DNA from: Prevotella merdae
GTDB taxonomy: Bacteria > Bacteroidota > Bacteroidia > Bacteroidales > Bacteroidaceae
Reading direction: 5' to 3'
DNA length: 64,000 nucleotides
Assembly (NCBI RefSeq): GCF_900290275.1
Contig: NZ_LT985325.1
Location: forward strand, 168,589 to 232,588
A program made the translations under genes and the position numbers. The notes under the pieces are model-generated. The model was not told the DNA's origin, did not search any database, and saw nothing but the letters and a program-made list of their open reading frames with translations. Below, piece by piece: positions 54,003 to 63,400 of this stretch; position 1 is the first letter of the stretch; every line of letters starts with the position of its first letter.

Positions 54003-54500
54003 ATGAGAAATTTAGTAATCATGCTGTTAGGATTGTTCCTTTTTTGTTCATGTTCTTCTTCGGATTCGTTCGAAAATGTTGACGTTAATAATGTAATGTC
54101 TGAAGAATCATTACAGGAAGATCAATTGGTTTCTGTACAGTCACAAATTGAATCTCTTAATCAAGAGATGTTTACATCGTCTAATGAGACGAGAGGCTTT
54201 TGGAAGTTTTTTACAAAGATAGTATGTACGGTTTTTGCAGATGCCGTAGGTGGTCTTGTTGGCGCAGGATTGAGTGGTGGAAATCCCGTTGTTGCAGCTT
54301 CGACAGCCGTTTCTGCTTCTGGGCTTGTGGCATTTGCAAATAACGACAAACTATCATTTAATGCGCATGTAAAGACAAATAAAAAAAAGAAAAATGGTAT
54401 TATAGACTTAGGAATGAATCATGATACTTTGTCCATTAATGCAACATTAATACCACAAGAGTCAAAGTATAAACAATTTGTTACATTAAATGATAAGTAA
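54003..54500 (+). pseudogene. 5' part of a lipoprotein gene split by IS630
   Basis: The part left intact reads 164 residues, then enters the insertion element and stops after one foreign codon. It has a lipoprotein signal (MRNLVIMLLGLFLFCSCSS), an acidic stretch, and then residues 78-110 rich in Gly and Ala (FADAVGGLVGAGLSGGNP), which resemble glycine-zipper membrane-active segments. Joined to 55604-56064 across the TA duplication it gives an uninterrupted 317-residue protein. I do not recognise the family. Confidence 0.8.
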
Positions 54501-54570
54501 GTGATCTAAATTATTTATATATATCAGTACTAATATGGTTCATTTTCCGTTTTATAGAAAAAGTAGAATT

Positions 54571-54987
54571 ATGAAACCAATAAAAGTACTTGAATTATCA
54601 GAGGTTGATCGCCTCAAATTAGAGAAAGGCTATCATAATGGCCCTACTCATAGTTTTCGTATCAGATGCAAATCCATATTGCTGAAGTCAGAAGGTAAAT
54701 CAGCTCCCAAAATAGCAGAAATGCTTGAGGTGACTGTACCTACTGTCTACGCATGGGTAAAACGTTATGAAGAAAATGGCATCAAAGGCTTGGAGACACG
54801 TCCTGGTCAGGGTCGAAAGCCTATTATGGATTGTTCTGATGAAGAAGCAGTCCGCAAGGCAATTGAGGAAGACCGTCAAAGCGTGTCTAAAGCACGTGAG
54901 GCATGGCAGAATGCGACTGGCAAAGAAGCCAGTGACATTACCTTCAAACGTTTTTTAGAAACATTGGTGCAAGATATAAGCGTATAA
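54571..54987 (+). CDS. IS630 transposase, first frame (DNA-binding part)
   Basis: The 138-residue frame has two helix-turn-helix units (SFRIRCKSILLKSEGKSAPK, AEMLEVTVPTVYAWVKRYEE) that bind the element's ends. It contains the slippery heptamer TTTTTTA (54951-54957), read as CGT TTT TTA. A -1 shift there joins it to the catalytic frame. Without the shift it ends QDISV. Confidence 0.85.
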   Translation: MKPIKVLELSEVDRLKLEKGYHNGPTHSFRIRCKSILLKSEGKSAPKIAEMLEVTVPTVYAWVKRYEENGIKGLETRPGQGRKPIMDCSDEEAVRKAIEEDRQSVSKAREAWQNATGKEASDITFKRFLETLVQDISV

Positions 54988-55580
54988 GAAAACGCCCAAG
55001 GGGCAAACCCTCACCGCAGCTCTACGCATACAAGAAAGAGAAGTTGCAAGAACTTGAAGAACTTGATTCCAAAGGGGAACTTGTGCTATATTATGCCGAC
55101 GAAAGCCATGTCTGTACAAATGGATATGTTCCATATGGCTGGCAATTCAAGAATGAGGATGTTTACATCCCATCCGAGAAAGCTGCCCGGCTTAATATCT
55201 TTGGTATGATTACCAAAAGGAACCAATATAAAGGCTTTACCACAAAAGAGTCCATCAACGCAGACAAGATTGTGGACTATCTTGACAGATTCTCTTTCAA
55301 TGTCACGAAGAAGACTGTAATTGTCTTGGACAATGCTTCTGTTCATAGAAATCGGAAGGTGAAAGAACTGAGGAAAATTTGGGAGAATAGAGGATTGTTC
55401 CTCGTCTATCTTCCACCTTATTCTCCAGAACTTAATCCTGCCGAGATTCTTTGGCGTATACTTAAGGGCAAATGGATAAGACCGATAGATTACGAGACTA
55501 CGGACTCGCTTTTCTATTGTACGAACAGGGCCTTGGCCTCTGTGGGTACGAACTTATTCGTGAATTATTCATATTTGTAA
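54957..55580 (+). CDS. IS630 transposase, second frame (DDE catalytic part)
   Basis: The catalytic frame continues from the -1 shift (ARYKRIRKRPRGKPSP) into the DDE domain. Acidic residues are in YYADESHV, VLDNASVHRN and the closing PPYSPELNPAEILWRILKGKW. All three are present, so the enzyme could be active if the frameshift works. A start codon inside the frame, the TTG at 55044, would give only the catalytic part. Confidence 0.85.
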   Translation, partial: RNIGARYKRIRKRPRGKPSPQLYAYKKEKLQELEELDSKGELVLYYADESHVCTNGYVPYGWQFKNEDVYIPSEKAARLNIFGMITKRNQYKGFTTKESINADKIVDYLDRFSFNVTKKTVIVLDNASVHRNRKVKELRKIWENRGLFLVYLPPYSPELNPAEILWRILKGKWIRPIDYETTDSLFYCTNRALASVGTNLFVNYSYL

Positions 55581-55603
55581 AATTAATTTTGAACAGTTAC
55601 TTA

Positions 55604-56064
55604 GTATTGGTTATTATCATAATGTTGTATTGAAAGATTTGAGTCTTTCTTTGGCTAGTAATGATATTCAAGTTGATACATTGATATCAAAAGTTGCTCT
55701 TACAACAAGTAAATATTATCAAACACCTGTTAATGATATTCTTGTGGCTTTAAAAAACAAACGTTCTTTTTTTGATGGATTGTTATATATAAAAGGCACT
55801 GCTATGGAAAAATGTAATAATCTTCATGACTTAGTTACACTTTTTAAAATGCAAAATAAAGGTTTGAATATAGAATTTGACGTTCTTGAGGAATTTTTTA
55901 AAGGTCTCGTAAACGTAGAAGTGGTTGATAATAATGGCGAATTTATGAATAGGGCTTTAATAATTGTAGATAAGTCATCATTGGACGAAATTACAAAAAA
56001 TAATCTTCGTAATGCTTTTATCGTAGGAAATGCAAGTTATCAATTATGGAATACAGAAAATTGA
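55604..56064 (+). pseudogene. 3' part of the lipoprotein gene split by IS630
   Basis: The frame is open from the element's TA duplication to the stop at 56064. Joining base 54495 to 55604 restores the frame as Asp-Ser-Ile-Gly-Tyr-Tyr-His-Asn. This part of 153 codons shows no known motif. It has no start codon of its own except a TTG at 55630. Confidence 0.8.
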
Positions 56065-56114
56065 TTTACAACTAAACATCTACCCTTATAAGAATACACA
56101 AAAAAAGTAAAATT

Positions 56115-56657
56115 ATGACACGTAGAAAAAACTCGTTAAAATCTCTGGTTATGGGATTGTTATTGGCTTTTGTATGTCCAGTATGCGCTCAAGTAACTGG
56201 AAGTAAGGTTTTCCCTTTGCATGTGGAAGCCAGTTTTGAAAGTGGCACTTCTTATCATAAGATGATGCCAATGGGCGCGGTTGCTGATTTAGGCTACTAT
56301 ATTAATAGGTTTTCGCTTCATGCTGTGGCGCAAGGTGATTATTTTCTTCCCAAAGAAGGCAATACATATAAGTATAATAATGCCAGTAATATAGGAGGAG
56401 GATTAGGATTTGTCCTCTTTCCCGAGAATTCAGATAATCTGGGAATTATGGAGCTAAGGGCTTTGATGACGACATCTGTGAGTGGAAGCAAGTCAATGGA
56501 AAACAATTCTTATAAAGTGGGATTGTATTGGTATGGAAGTTCAAAGTCAAGGAAAGCGGTTCCATTGGTTAGCTTAGGCTATACGATTAAGAACTTCCAT
56601 AGTAATGGAGTTCCAACTTATCGTGGTGCTTATGTTTCGCTTGGAGTGCGTTTCTAA
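56115..56657 (+). CDS. probable small outer-membrane beta-barrel protein
   Basis: The 180-residue protein has a signal peptide (KSLVMGLLLAFVCPVCAQ, cleavage about residue 26). Alternating strands follow, and it ends in GAYVSLGVRF, with a terminal phenylalanine as in many outer-membrane barrels. It may be a conjugative-transposon-like TraO/OMP homologue. It lies 50 nt after the disrupted lipoprotein gene, so the two may have worked together at the outer membrane. Confidence 0.65.
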   Translation: MTRRKNSLKSLVMGLLLAFVCPVCAQVTGSKVFPLHVEASFESGTSYHKMMPMGAVADLGYYINRFSLHAVAQGDYFLPKEGNTYKYNNASNIGGGLGFVLFPENSDNLGIMELRALMTTSVSGSKSMENNSYKVGLYWYGSSKSRKAVPLVSLGYTIKNFHSNGVPTYRGAYVSLGVRF

Positions 56658-56663
56658 TGATGT

Positions 56664-56719
56664 AAGTAACAGTTCTGAATTATCTTTATATAAGTAACAA
56701 TTCAGAATTATCTTGCCAT
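56664..56719. repeat. two 28-nt direct repeats
   Basis: Units at 56664 and 56692 begin AAGTAACA and share 23 of 28 positions. The rest of the 319-nt spacer up to 56976 holds a terminator at 56847-56890 and no gene I can support. Confidence 0.55.
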
Positions 56720-56846
56720 GTACTCCTCCTATAGAAAGTAGCTCATATATAAACCTTAATTCCGCAATACTATAAATTTTAACTTTTATATCAATATCCC
56801 GCACCACTAAGTAAGTACCGGGAATTGCTGCCGGATAAATGGAAAC

Positions 56847-56890
56847 AAAAAAATATCGCTCAAGTTTTTATTCTTGAGCGATATTTTTTT
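56847..56890. terminator. bidirectional terminator
   Basis: An 18-bp stem (AAAAAAATATCGCTCAAG and its complement at 56873-56890) with an 8-nt loop carries A and T runs on both sides. It lies between the outer-membrane protein gene and the GH20 gene, which converge. Confidence 0.85.
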
Positions 56891-56976
56891 CTGATTGTAT
56901 ATTCAAGTCTTTTGTTGATGCCCTGATGTCAGTCTGTCGCAAAAGCTTTGACAGATTAGTGTCAACAGCTATTGTT

Positions 56977-58593
56977 CTACTTCTTTACAGCCTGCTCAAT
57001 ATCCTCCTTATAGTTGAGGCCCTTAAGTCGGTAAATGTCATGAATGTGGAGCATACGCTGTAGGAACGAGTCGAGATTGCGTTGTTCCTTCTGTGTCCAC
57101 TGAACCTCGCACAGTGCGGCAAGACGTGGCAGTAGTTCCCATTCCAGTTTCTTGCTGTCCTTAACCCATTCTGTCCAGATACAACCCTCGGCTCCAATTA
57201 CGTTCTTCTGCTCTTCGGCTGTAAGTCCATCCTGATATGGATCGAGGTTGTACACGCGCTCAATGCTCGGTATGCCGGTGATTTTGTTTATGCGGAGGTT
57301 GCTGAAGTAGAAGTTCTGTATAGGAGCAATAACGGTAGGATGACCTTCCTTTGCAGCGCGAACCGTAGCCTTCGGACTTGTCCATCCAATAACGGTGATG
57401 TCCTTGGATGGAGTTCCGTCTAGAATCTCGTCCCATCCAATCATCTTTCTTCCGCGAGCACGTATGTCCTTAGCCACCTCGTCCATGAACCAAGTCTGTA
57501 ACTGGTCTTCCTTAGAGTGACCTTCCATGTCCTTTAATCCCAATTCGGCAATCTTTGCCTGACAATTTGTGCACTCCTTCCAACGGCCTTTCGGACACTC
57601 GTCGCCACCGATATGGATGTACTGCGAAGGGAATATGTCCATAATCTCGTTGATAACATCCTTGGCAAATTGCAAGGTCTGAGCCTTTCCGGCACACATC
57701 ACTTCCTTGATAACGCCGAAATGCTGGCACACGTCATAAGGACCACCTGTGCAACCAAGTTCGTTGTATGACGCAAGAGCCGCCTGAGTATGGCCAGGCA
57801 TGTCTATTTCGGGTATCACGGTAATGTAGCGTTCGGCTGCATAGCGCACAATCTCGCGTGCGTCGTCTTGTGTATAGTATCCAGAAACAGGCACCTTGTC
57901 GTACTGTTCAGAGCGAGGAGCCGTAATGGTGCCAGAGCGCTTTGAGCCAATTTCGGTAAGCTTAGGATACTTCTTAATCTCGATGCGCCAACCCTGGTCT
58001 TCGGTGAGGTGCCAGTGGAAGTAGTTGATGTTGTGCATGGCAAATACGTCGATAAGCTTCTTCAGGTAGTCTACACTAAAGAAGTGGCGTCCACAATCTA
58101 TCATGAATGCGCGGTAGGCAAAGCGTGGAGCATCGCTTATGTTGGCTGCTGGCAGCATTACCTGCTTGGCGTCTTTAACTATAGGTAGCGCCTTCATAAT
58201 GGTTTGCATGCCGTAGAACACGCCTGCATGTGTGGTACCTTCCAGCACAACGGTCTTTTTAGTAACGTCAAGACGGTAGGCCTCGTTGCCTCCCGTAACG
58301 TTGGCTATGCCTAATTGTATCTGGTTATTACCCTTACGGGTTGTTGTAGCCACGTTGATGCCGGTAATCTCCTTTATATACGAGGCAAGGAATTCGGCAT
58401 TGCGCTTCTGTTTAGCATCGCCGTTGGCATAATAGATAGTGGTCTTGCCACTTAGGGCGAAAGGCTGTCCGCCTGTGGTTGTCACCTGCTTGGGCAATGG
58501 TATTATTTGCCAAGTGGCTGTGGCTGCTGTCTTTGCCGAAAGACAAAGGCAGAATAATGAAACGAAAATTGTTGTGATTAATTGTTTAAACAT
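56977..58593 (-). CDS. exported beta-N-acetylhexosaminidase (GH20)
   Basis: The 538-residue glycosidase has a signal peptide (MFKQLITTIFVSLFCLCLSA), a GH20 N-terminal domain (residues about 27-155) and a TIM barrel. The catalytic pair Asp331-Glu332 lies in HIGGDECPKGRW, and MIDCGRHFF and WHLTEDQGWRIEIK are standard GH20 motifs. It releases terminal GlcNAc or GalNAc from host glycans or chitobiose and acts in the periplasm or at the surface. No SusC/D pair is adjacent. Confidence 0.95.
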   Translation of the reverse strand: MFKQLITTIFVSLFCLCLSAKTAATATWQIIPLPKQVTTTGGQPFALSGKTTIYYANGDAKQKRNAEFLASYIKEITGINVATTTRKGNNQIQLGIANVTGGNEAYRLDVTKKTVVLEGTTHAGVFYGMQTIMKALPIVKDAKQVMLPAANISDAPRFAYRAFMIDCGRHFFSVDYLKKLIDVFAMHNINYFHWHLTEDQGWRIEIKKYPKLTEIGSKRSGTITAPRSEQYDKVPVSGYYTQDDAREIVRYAAERYITVIPEIDMPGHTQAALASYNELGCTGGPYDVCQHFGVIKEVMCAGKAQTLQFAKDVINEIMDIFPSQYIHIGGDECPKGRWKECTNCQAKIAELGLKDMEGHSKEDQLQTWFMDEVAKDIRARGRKMIGWDEILDGTPSKDITVIGWTSPKATVRAAKEGHPTVIAPIQNFYFSNLRINKITGIPSIERVYNLDPYQDGLTAEEQKNVIGAEGCIWTEWVKDSKKLEWELLPRLAALCEVQWTQKEQRNLDSFLQRMLHIHDIYRLKGLNYKEDIEQAVKK

Positions 58594-58624
58594 AATAGGT
58601 TTGTTTTAGGATTAATTTTCAGTG

Positions 58625-58632
58625 CAAAGTTA
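58625..58632 (-). promoter_or_regulatory. -7 element of the GH20 gene
   Basis: The minus strand reads TAACTTTG 31 nt before the start. No -33 TTTG is found. Confidence 0.45.
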
Positions 58633-58730
58633 CAATAATTTGGCGGAATTATCCACTTGCTTATTATTTTATTGTGTTTGTACAAGAATTATTTGTAACT
58701 TAGTGGCATAAAAAAAGAAACGACCCAATC

Positions 58731-58737
58731 AAGGAGG
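58731..58737 (+). promoter_or_regulatory. strong Shine-Dalgarno sequence
   Basis: AAGGAGG stands 9 nt before the ATG at 58747. Most other genes here lack such a site, so this one is unusual and also fixes the start. Confidence 0.7.
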
Positions 58738-58746
58738 ATAAAGGTT

Positions 58747-60303
58747 ATGGCAGAAATAAGAAAATATCCGGTAGGAATACAGACTTTCAGCGAGATTCGT
58801 GAGCGCAACTATATATATGTTGACAAGACACAGTATCTTGCCGACTTTATTGGTAATGGCTACAAATATATATTTCTGAGTCGTCCAAGACGATTCGGCA
58901 AGTCGCTCTTTGCCTCAATGATTCACTCGTATTACGAAGGTCGCAAGGAGCTGTTCGAGGGTCTTGCTATCAGTAAGAAAGAACGTGATTGGACGTGCCA
59001 TCCGGTGTTGCACTTTGACATGAGTACAGCAAAGCATTGTGCAGAAGAAGATCTCAAATCAGAACTTGATTACAAACTTACTGTCTACGAGGAAATATAT
59101 GGTTGCGTTGGTAAGAATGTAAATCTTAACCAACGTTTTCAAAACATCGTAAAGGCAGCCTATGAGCAAACACATCAAAAGGTAGTGCTTATTATAGACG
59201 AGTACGACGCTCCGCTTCTTGACGTTGTGCACGAGGAACAGAACCTTGCTGCATTGCGCCGAATAATGCAGAACTTCTATTCGCCTATAAAGTCGCTCGA
59301 CCCGTATTTTGAGTTTGTCTTCCTTACAGGCATCACCAAGTTTTCACAGCTAAGCATCTTTAGCGAACTGAACAATCTGTACAACATATCGATGTACGAC
59401 CAATATTCGGCTATTTGCGGTATAAGCAGTGACGAATTGCATACACAGATGCTTCAGGATGTAGAGAGGCTTGCCAAACATCTGCATATAAGTGTAGATG
59501 AAACCTTTGCTCTGTTGAAGAAGAAATATGACGGATATCATTTCAGTAAACATTCAGAGGATGTTTACAATCCATTTAGTTTGATTAAGGCTTTTGCTTC
59601 TGGTGATATTGGCAACTATTGGTTTGAGTCGGGAACACCAACATATATCATTAAACTTCTTCAGAAGTATAATGTCAGTCTGCGTGATGTGTCAGGGCGT
59701 GACGCAAGTGTTGAGGAGTTTGATATATCTCCTGAGAATATGACAACAGCCTTGCCCTTGCTCTATCAGAGTGGCTACCTCACCATTAAGCATTACGATC
59801 CGATGTTCGGTGTGTACACCCTTGCTTATCCTAATGAGGAGGTTGAAATGGGTATGGTGCGTTCGTTTGCAAGCAACTATCTTATACCTGCATCTGGTTC
59901 GAACAGTAGCTTTGTTGTAAAGTTTGTCAAGGCTCTTCTTGCCGATGATATGGAGGAGGCTCTTATACAGATGCGTGCTTATCTTGCTGGTTTGAGCTAT
60001 CGTTTGTCAAACAAGACGGAACGCGATGTGCAGACTATCTTCTATCTGCTGTTCTCGCTTATAGGAGCTTATGTAAAGGTGGAGGAACAGAGCGCTCATG
60101 GCCGTGCCGACATCGTGATAACACTCCCTAATGTTGTGTATGTTATGGAGCTTAAGTTTGATGGTTCGGCAGATGCAGCCATTAAGCAGATTGACGATAA
60201 GGGTTATCTTGTTCCGTATATTGCAGATGGCAAGCGTATAGTTAAGGTTGGGGTGAACTATAGTAGCGAGGAACGCACTATTACGGATTGGATAATAAAG
60301 TAA
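58747..60303 (+). CDS. AAA-ATPase-like protein with C-terminal PD-(D/E)XK nuclease-like domain
   Basis: The 518-residue protein starts with the PF09820 signature [20 protein letters not shown], then a Walker A site SRPRRFGKS (45-53) and Walker [14 protein letters not shown]. The C-terminal PF08011 domain has [19 protein letters not shown], with the Asp and Glu-x-Lys of the PD-(D/E)XK nuclease fold. The family is very abundant in Bacteroidales, often in many copies, and its role is not known. Defence or mobile-element functions have been suggested. Confidence 0.88.
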   Translation: MAEIRKYPVGIQTFSEIRERNYIYVDKTQYLADFIGNGYKYIFLSRPRRFGKSLFASMIHSYYEGRKELFEGLAISKKERDWTCHPVLHFDMSTAKHCAEEDLKSELDYKLTVYEEIYGCVGKNVNLNQRFQNIVKAAYEQTHQKVVLIIDEYDAPLLDVVHEEQNLAALRRIMQNFYSPIKSLDPYFEFVFLTGITKFSQLSIFSELNNLYNISMYDQYSAICGISSDELHTQMLQDVERLAKHLHISVDETFALLKKKYDGYHFSKHSEDVYNPFSLIKAFASGDIGNYWFESGTPTYIIKLLQKYNVSLRDVSGRDASVEEFDISPENMTTALPLLYQSGYLTIKHYDPMFGVYTLAYPNEEVEMGMVRSFASNYLIPASGSNSSFVVKFVKALLADDMEEALIQMRAYLAGLSYRLSNKTERDVQTIFYLLFSLIGAYVKVEEQSAHGRADIVITLPNVVYVMELKFDGSADAAIKQIDDKGYLVPYIADGKRIVKVGVNYSSEERTITDWIIK

Positions 60304-60317
60304 AAATAGAGTTATAT

Positions 60318-60412
60318 TAGGAGGTACGGTCTCCGAACCGTACCACTCAAGCTGCTATATATTATTGATAGCCAATTATTTGAGTGGTACGGTTTGTAGA
60401 CCGTACCTCCTA
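60318..60412. terminator. large cruciform-like terminator, TAGGAGGTACG family
   Basis: A 33-nt arm at 60318-60350 pairs with 60380-60412 except at a few positions. Each arm also has its own inner palindrome (GGTACGGT / ACCGTACC). It separates the convergent ATPase gene and the hybrid sensor gene. T-rich sequence follows on the plus strand. Confidence 0.75.
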
Positions 60413-60452
60413 TTTTTCTTAAACATTGTTTGCTCGGCGAACAGTTGTCTGC

Positions 60453-63400
60453 TTATTCTTCTCCATTTCTAAACGCAGATGGCTGTATCTTATAGGTGTC
60501 CTTAAAGCACTTGCAGAAGTAGCGTGGCGATGAGAAACCATTGGCATAGCTCACCTCTGATATACTCATTTCTCGTCGGTTGCGCAACATATCTGCAGCC
60601 TTACGCAGTCGCATATTAAGGATAAAACCCTTAGGCGTATCGCCTGTAAGGTCTTTCCATTTGTTGAAGAACGCTGTGCGCGACATGCCAATCTCTTTGG
60701 CAAATGTGTCAACGCTAAATGACGAGTCGGTGTAGTACTTGTCTATAATCTTCATTGCGCGGTCGAGCAGGTCCTTATCCAAAGGATTCGTTGCAAGCAC
60801 ATCGGCCTCTGTATGCGGATGCTCGCTGAACTTGCGTTGCAACAAACGCCTTGTATTTACAAGGTTGTTACAACGTGATATCAACACATCGCTGTTGAAA
60901 GGCTTTGTAACGTAGTCGTCGGCACCCGTCTTAAGTCCTTCTATAGTCTGCTCAACAGCAGTTCGTGCTGTGAGAAGCACCACTGGAATATGGCATATAG
61001 AGAAGTCGCGTTTAATGGCTCGGCACAATTCTATACCCGACATATGCGGCATAAGCACATCGCTAAGTACAAGATCGGGCTTTTCGTCTGCTACCATCTC
61101 GAGCGCTTCTCTTCCGTCTACAGCAGTAGATGTGCGATAATAAGGACAGAACAGAGTGACGAGCAACTGTCGTATGTCGTCGTTGTCCTCGACTATGAGT
61201 ATAGATGGTCTACTCTCGGCTTCTGAATCATCGGCTGATACATGCGCTTCTGGTTCTGATTGCACAGTTGTTACCGGCAGGATAGATGATTCGGCTGTAT
61301 CGGTCTGCATAGCAGGTGTATCGCTAATCTCAGATGGGTTGAATGCTTCGCGCTGCATAGGTAGTATTACGGTGAAGGTAGTTTCCTTGTCTGGAGCAGA
61401 GTCAACGCTGATGGTTCCATGATGCATCTCTACGATACCCTTGGTAAGGTCGAGTCCGATGCCAGTACCTATATCAGAGAACGACTCAAGCTTGCGTGAC
61501 TGATAGAAACGCACAAAGATATTCTTAAGATCGTCTGGTGCGATGCCCTTGCCAGTATTGCTAACCTTAAATATAGCCGTGCCATCGGCATTGGCTTTAG
61601 CATTCACGCTTACGGTACCTCCTTGCGGAGTGTGTTTAAGAGCGTTGGATATAAGGTTGCTTGCTACCTTCATCATCTGCTTACGGTCGAACCACATAGG
61701 CATAGATGTAGGTACATTAAGCTCGAGAGCAATATCGTTGCTTGTGGCATACTCCTTAAAGAGCATAACATTCTCGCGCAAGAAGATGGCAAAGTCGTTT
61801 TGCTGTACGTATATGCGTGTATGACCTTGCTCTTGCTTGCGGAAGTCGAGCAACTCGGATATCAGTCCGCGCAGCTGCGAACTGTTGCGGTAGATGCCAA
61901 GAATCTTGTTGTGCACGTCGTTGGCAAAAGCCGATGACTTGAGCAACGATTCTGACAGGCCTATGATAACCGTAAGTGGTGTGCGTATCTCGTGCGACAC
62001 ATTGGTAAAGAAGCGCAACTTAGACTGATTCTGTTCTTCTATGTCCTTGACATGCTGCTGCTCAAACTTAAGCGATTCGCCCAAGCGTATGCGGTCGCGA
62101 TATTCGCGAATGAGCCACCAGCCAGCTCCGCCAATCAAGGCTATATATATAATGTATGCCCACCACGACATATACCATGGTGGCAGAATCTTGATGCGAA
62201 GACTTACTGGCTCGATGTCGCTGCCAGGGCAACTCAGTTCGAGCGTGTAGGTACCGGCACTAAGTCCGTTGAACGATATAACCTTAGTGCGGATGGTTAT
62301 CCATTGGTCGGACACACCTTTCATTCTATATTGCAACGGCATGTCGTATGTGCGGATGAAGTTGGTGGTAAACGGCTCAACGCTGAATACCTTGTCGTCG
62401 TGGCTCAGCACAATCTCCTTGGTAAAGCGTAGCGCTTCGTCGAGTATGCCACTATCATCTCCAGGCTTTATCTCCTCGCCATTAACGTAGAGTTCGCCAA
62501 ATCCTATATAGTAAGGTTGCGGTCTTTTGTATAGATCACGCTCATTGAACTTGGCCATGCCATCTATACCTCCAAGGTATATATCACCGTTTTTAGCTAC
62601 ATAGAGTGCATTTTCGTTGATGCTCTCAAGCGGAATGCCAGACGTGCGGTCGTAGTTGTGGAAGCGGTGTTCCTTGCTGTCGAACACGGAGAATCCGCGG
62701 TTGGTGATAAGCAGAATGTCACGATTGTTGAGCGATGACGGCGCTGTGGCATATACAGCATCGCCCGACGGGCCCTCGGCACCGCCATAACTACTGAATG
62801 TATCATCATTGTCGTTGTAGGTGCAGATGCTGTTGTTGGCCATGGCAAACCATAAACGTCCATTGCGGTCGACAGATATGTTGTTGATATAATTGCTGAC
62901 AATGGATGTTGGAGTGTTGTGCTTATGCAGATACTGTTTGGTCTTGCCGTTCTTTGGATTGACGCAGAACACGCCGTCACCCTCGGTGGCAATCCACAGT
63001 TGCTGCTTATTGTCGACACATACACTTGGTACTGGCACGCTAAGCTTGCCTACAAGCAGAGGTGTGAAGCTATTTTGACTGAGTGTGGAAGGATTGAGCA
63101 TGGCCACGCCACTTTGGGTGCCTATTACAAGTTTGTCGCCATAGGCTGTAATAGACCTAACCATATCAGAAGGTAGTGTGTGGCTGTTGCCTCTCTGATG
63201 TTTGTATACATAGGTCTTGCCAGTAGAAAGATCGAGTCGGTAGAGTCCGCCGAGGTGCGTTCCAACCCACATGGTGTTTCGCTTGCTGTCGAAATGTACA
63301 ACCTTTAGATTGGCAATGTTTATACTGCCAATACGTTCAATCTTGTTGGTGCGTATATCAAGCACGTTCATGCCACCTCCCTCTGTGCATATCCACAAAC

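Larger units (their letters stand above)
54496..55601 (+). mobile_element. IS630-family insertion sequence
   Basis: The element of 1106 bp is flanked by TA at 54494-54495 and 55602-55603, the target duplication of IS630/Tc1 elements. Its ends, AGTAAGTGATC and the complement AGTAACTGTTC, form imperfect inverted repeats that continue for about 25 bp. It encodes a transposase in two overlapping frames. It has inserted into a lipoprotein gene. Confidence 0.9.

Noticed and set aside
55044..55580. IS630 catalytic frame as an independent host gene
   Set aside because: It lies inside the inverted repeats and joins the first frame by a -1 shift.
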